Positions 29,160 to 30,889 of a DNA stretch of 30,889 nt are shown here, one piece after another. The translations under genes and the position numbers were made by a program. The notes below the pieces were generated by a model. It was given only the letters and a program-made list of their open reading frames with translations. It ran no database searches and had not been told where the DNA came from. The DNA lies in contig JAHFCV010000005.1 of NCBI GenBank assembly GCA_023249275.1, forward strand, positions 1-30,889. Direction: 5' to 3'. Position 1 is the stretch's first letter, and the number at the start of each line of letters is the position of its first letter. The stretch comes from Candidatus Methanoperedens sp. (GTDB lineage Archaea > Halobacteriota > Methanosarcinia > Methanosarcinales > Methanoperedenaceae).

Positions 29160-29804
29160 ATGCCTGAGCGAATGAATATGCCCAGGATTTCTGATTATTA
29201 TATAAATGCACCCCTCTACGAACCGCCCTTTTTTCAGAATAGGGAGTTCGGATTCAGGAAGAATGGGGAGAAGATAGTTAGGCACAGGGCGTTCTCCTCA
29301 GTACAGAAACTCAGGACTTTTCTCATCGAGACAGCGCCTGACCATGTTTACTTCTCATCCTCAAAGTATGCAGATCCAGCCGCATACCCCATGGAAGATA
29401 AGAAGAAAGGCTGGCTGGGAACTGACCTTGTTTTTGATATCGATTATGACCATTTGAAGAGACCGACACTCAGGGAAGCGAAGAAACAGAGCGAGAAGCT
29501 GCTGGTAATATTGGTAGACCAATTAGGTTTCAAGAAAATATTATACGTTGATTCAGGCAGCCGCGGGTTCCATGTCCACGTCCATGACGAGTGCGTGCAG
29601 AAGCTGGATAATGCCGAGCGCAGAGAGATTGCCGACTTCTTCGACCATTACAAGACAAGGCGCAGCAGGAAGGTCATCAACCCGAACTGGGTGGAGATAG
29701 ATACCGTTGTGACGACTGATTTTACAAGACTCATCAGGTTGCCGGGGAGCCTGAATGTTAAGGAAGGCTCGGCGAGACCCTGTATGATTATTAAAAGTTC
29801 TTAA
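29160..29804 (+). CDS. priS: DNA primase small subunit (PriS), short form
   Basis: The 214-residue protein is the catalytic subunit of archaeal/eukaryotic primase. Motifs are in order: catalytic acids D93 and D95 in LVFDIDYDH, nucleotide-binding SGSRGFHVHVHD (132-143), and the third acid D181 with the basic VTTDFTRLIRLPGSLNVKEG. The N-terminal YYINAPLYEPPFFQNREFGF is also typical. Cellular PriS is about 330-400 residues; this one ends soon after the third motif and has no zinc knuckle, so it is a minimal core. The start could also be ATG 29172. An 8-T run follows the stop by 2 nt. Confidence 0.9.
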   Translation: MPERMNMPRISDYYINAPLYEPPFFQNREFGFRKNGEKIVRHRAFSSVQKLRTFLIETAPDHVYFSSSKYADPAAYPMEDKKKGWLGTDLVFDIDYDHLKRPTLREAKKQSEKLLVILVDQLGFKKILYVDSGSRGFHVHVHDECVQKLDNAERREIADFFDHYKTRRSRKVINPNWVEIDTVVTTDFTRLIRLPGSLNVKEGSARPCMIIKSS

Positions 29805-29806
29805 TC

Positions 29807-29814
29807 TTTTTTTT
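29807..29814 (+). terminator. oligo-T terminator after priS
   Basis: TTTTTTTT lies 2 nt after the priS stop. Archaeal RNA polymerase terminates at such T-runs without needing a hairpin. It marks the end of the 25592-29804 transcription block. Confidence 0.6.
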
Positions 29815-29821
29815 GCGTTTC

Positions 29822-29839
29822 GTATTACAATAGTAATAT
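29822..29839. promoter_or_regulatory. dyad operator copy downstream of priS
   Basis: GTATTAC-AATA-GTAATAT matches the element dyad in all but the first base, identical in type to the site at 3491-3508. No convincing gene start is close: the nearest long gene begins at 30063. It may serve a promoter whose original gene has been lost or a short transcript. Confidence 0.65.
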
Positions 29840-30062
29840 TGATATACTATTAGGATTGTGGATATCAAAGTATTACACGATATTTGCGCTATAAAGATGG
29901 AATTAAGAATCTTTAAATGATAGTAAATACACTGAATGAGTAAGGGACTATGTTGACCTGCATATAAGAATAAGAAGAGAGATAAAATATGAAGAACGTT
30001 GAAATGTTAGTAGATGGGAAATAATTTCGCTACAACTGTTAAACACTATTTGGAGGATTTAA
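29840..30062. other. noncoding stretch, possible gene remnants and element border
   Basis: Only very short reading frames are present, such as a 20-codon frame starting at GTG 29858 (MDIKVLHDIC...) and an 11-codon one at 29989 (MKNVEMLVDGK), each closed by a stop; these look like truncated gene starts. A third CAACTGTTAAA copy (30033-30043) and AGGA before the ATG at 30063 are present. No repeat matching the integrase side was found. Confidence 0.4.
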
Positions 30063-30889
30063 ATGATCAACGAAGAAGAATGGTCTGCTAGTATCAAGGT
30101 GGGCGAAGCTATTGTTGATCTACTCAGTTCACGAATATACCGAACTCTGCCTATAGCATTGAAAGAGTTGGTTAGCAATGCTTGGGATGCAGATGCAAAA
30201 AATGTACAAGTTTTCATTCACGAAGATAAAAAACAGATAGCAATAATCGACGATGGATACGGAATGACGAGAGAGGAATTGGAAAACTATGTTAATATAG
30301 CAATATCAAACAAACCCAAAATGAGTAAAACCCGAGAAGGAAGACCCATAATCGGTCACTATGGGATTGGCGTATTATCAGCAATCCCATTTTGTAGAAA
30401 AGTCACTGTTCAAACAAAAGTAAAAGATTCTGATGAGATAAATTTTATTTCTATTAGTTCTGATAAATGGATAGACGAGGAAGGGCATCGGAAACCCCCT
30501 ACCTCCAAAGAACTCGCGGTCGAATGTCCGGGCAGAACAGAATATGATGATCGTCTAAGGGGCGAACAAGGTACCACCGTATTGTTAGAAGACATATTTT
30601 CATCTGAGTGGAATCTAATATCAGAACCAGCAAAGCCAGGAAAAAAAGATTATATGGGATTATCAGGCATAGATAGAATAAAATGGTTTTTACAACAATA
30701 TGCTCCGATTGAATATCATCCAGAAGCACATCCGTATGTGGATTTCTTTAGACCTCCAAAAGATTACAAACCAATGAAACTGTATTACAATGGAGAGGAA
30801 TTATACAGAAATGCTATCAAAGAGGCAAAAGAACTTGAGAAGAAGGAAACATTCTCAATAGCTGACGGTAAAGTCATTTTTAGATATTT
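30063..30889 (+). CDS. GHKL (Hsp90/MORC-like) ATPase, 3' end outside window
   Basis: The frame is open from ATG 30063 to the end of the window (275 codons). It begins MINEEEWSASIKVGEAIVDL and shows the Bergerat-fold motifs: N-box ELVSNAWDADA (E and N), G1 IIDDGYGMTREE, and G2 IGHYGIGVLSAI. These bind ATP in Hsp90, MutL, topoisomerase VI B and MORC proteins. Similar stand-alone GHKL proteins occur in archaeal and bacterial defence islands. TTGGAGG precedes the start. The AT-rich composition resembles the 16.6-20.7 kb cargo. What follows the ATPase domain cannot be seen. Confidence 0.88.
   Translation, partial: MINEEEWSASIKVGEAIVDLLSSRIYRTLPIALKELVSNAWDADAKNVQVFIHEDKKQIAIIDDGYGMTREELENYVNIAISNKPKMSKTREGRPIIGHYGIGVLSAIPFCRKVTVQTKVKDSDEINFISISSDKWIDEEGHRKPPTSKELAVECPGRTEYDDRLRGEQGTTVLLEDIFSSEWNLISEPAKPGKKDYMGLSGIDRIKWFLQQYAPIEYHPEAHPYVDFFRPPKDYKPMKLYYNGEELYRNAIKEAKELEKKETFSIADGKVIFRY

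Noticed and set aside
1823..29915. AAGAAATCTTTAA (1823-1835) versus AAGAATCTTTAA (about 29904-29915) as attL/attR
   Set aside because: The two differ in length, are simple AT-rich palindromic sequence and extend no further; not enough to claim an attachment repeat.
1..30889. CRISPR array, rRNA or tRNA genes
   Set aside because: No regularly spaced repeats, cas genes or RNA-gene signatures were seen on either strand.

Overview
The window comes from an archaeon, most likely a euryarchaeon of the Methanosarcinales / Candidatus Methanoperedens type. The evidence is an archaeal TATA-binding protein, an MCM helicase, both archaeal primase subunits, an archaeal type II GAPDH and an archaeal IS5-family element with its DUF2080 companion gene. 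The exact genus is inference. The left 1.75 kb looks like host chromosome (purD and tbp, both leftward). From a tyrosine integrase at 1953 onward the window reads as an integrated virus-like or plasmid-like element.

Layout. 1-1739: purD and tbp. 1953-3125: integrase. 3126-4834: a control region of very small genes (two leftward unknowns, two paralogous leftward ribbon-helix-helix (RHH)-like proteins, a SpoVT/AbrB protein and a rightward RHH protein). 4847-11337: a tight rightward operon with a coiled-coil protein, MCM helicase, Cys-rich miniprotein, deoxycytidylate-deaminase-like enzyme, a zinc-motif protein and a terminase-like ATPase/nuclease. 11442-15409: SWIM zinc-finger protein, zinc miniprotein and a 1081-residue adenine methyltransferase/SNF2 helicase fusion. 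15416-16588: an intact insertion sequence whose 23-bp terminal inverted repeats and 8-bp target duplication I could read directly. 16597-20668: an AT-rich cargo block with an ADP-ribosylglycohydrolase/phosphoribosyltransferase fusion, GAPDH and two membrane proteins. 20669-21144: noncoding DNA with repeats. 21145-24379: an operon of eight small overlapping genes. 24418-25503: PriL. 25592-29134: a large unknown protein, a ThiF/E1-like protein, a protein ending in Gly-Gly and a small Sm-like barrel candidate. 29160-29804: a short PriS. From 30063: a GHKL ATPase running off the window.

How it fits together. The element appears to carry its own replication core (MCM, PriL, PriS), nucleotide metabolism, DNA modification and a packaging-type ATPase. 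No capsid, portal, Orc1/Cdc6 or DNA polymerase gene is visible here. Two element-wide signals tie it together. The first is an 18-bp dyad (ATATTAC-N4-GTAATAT) at the integrase, the control genes, the RHH gene that heads the replication operon, priL and just after priS; this looks like a shared regulon. The second is a 32-33-nt hairpin with a conserved bulge and compensatory changes, present three times, each 45-60 nt upstream of the first gene of a block. No attL/attR pair could be identified by eye, so the element's right end is unresolved.
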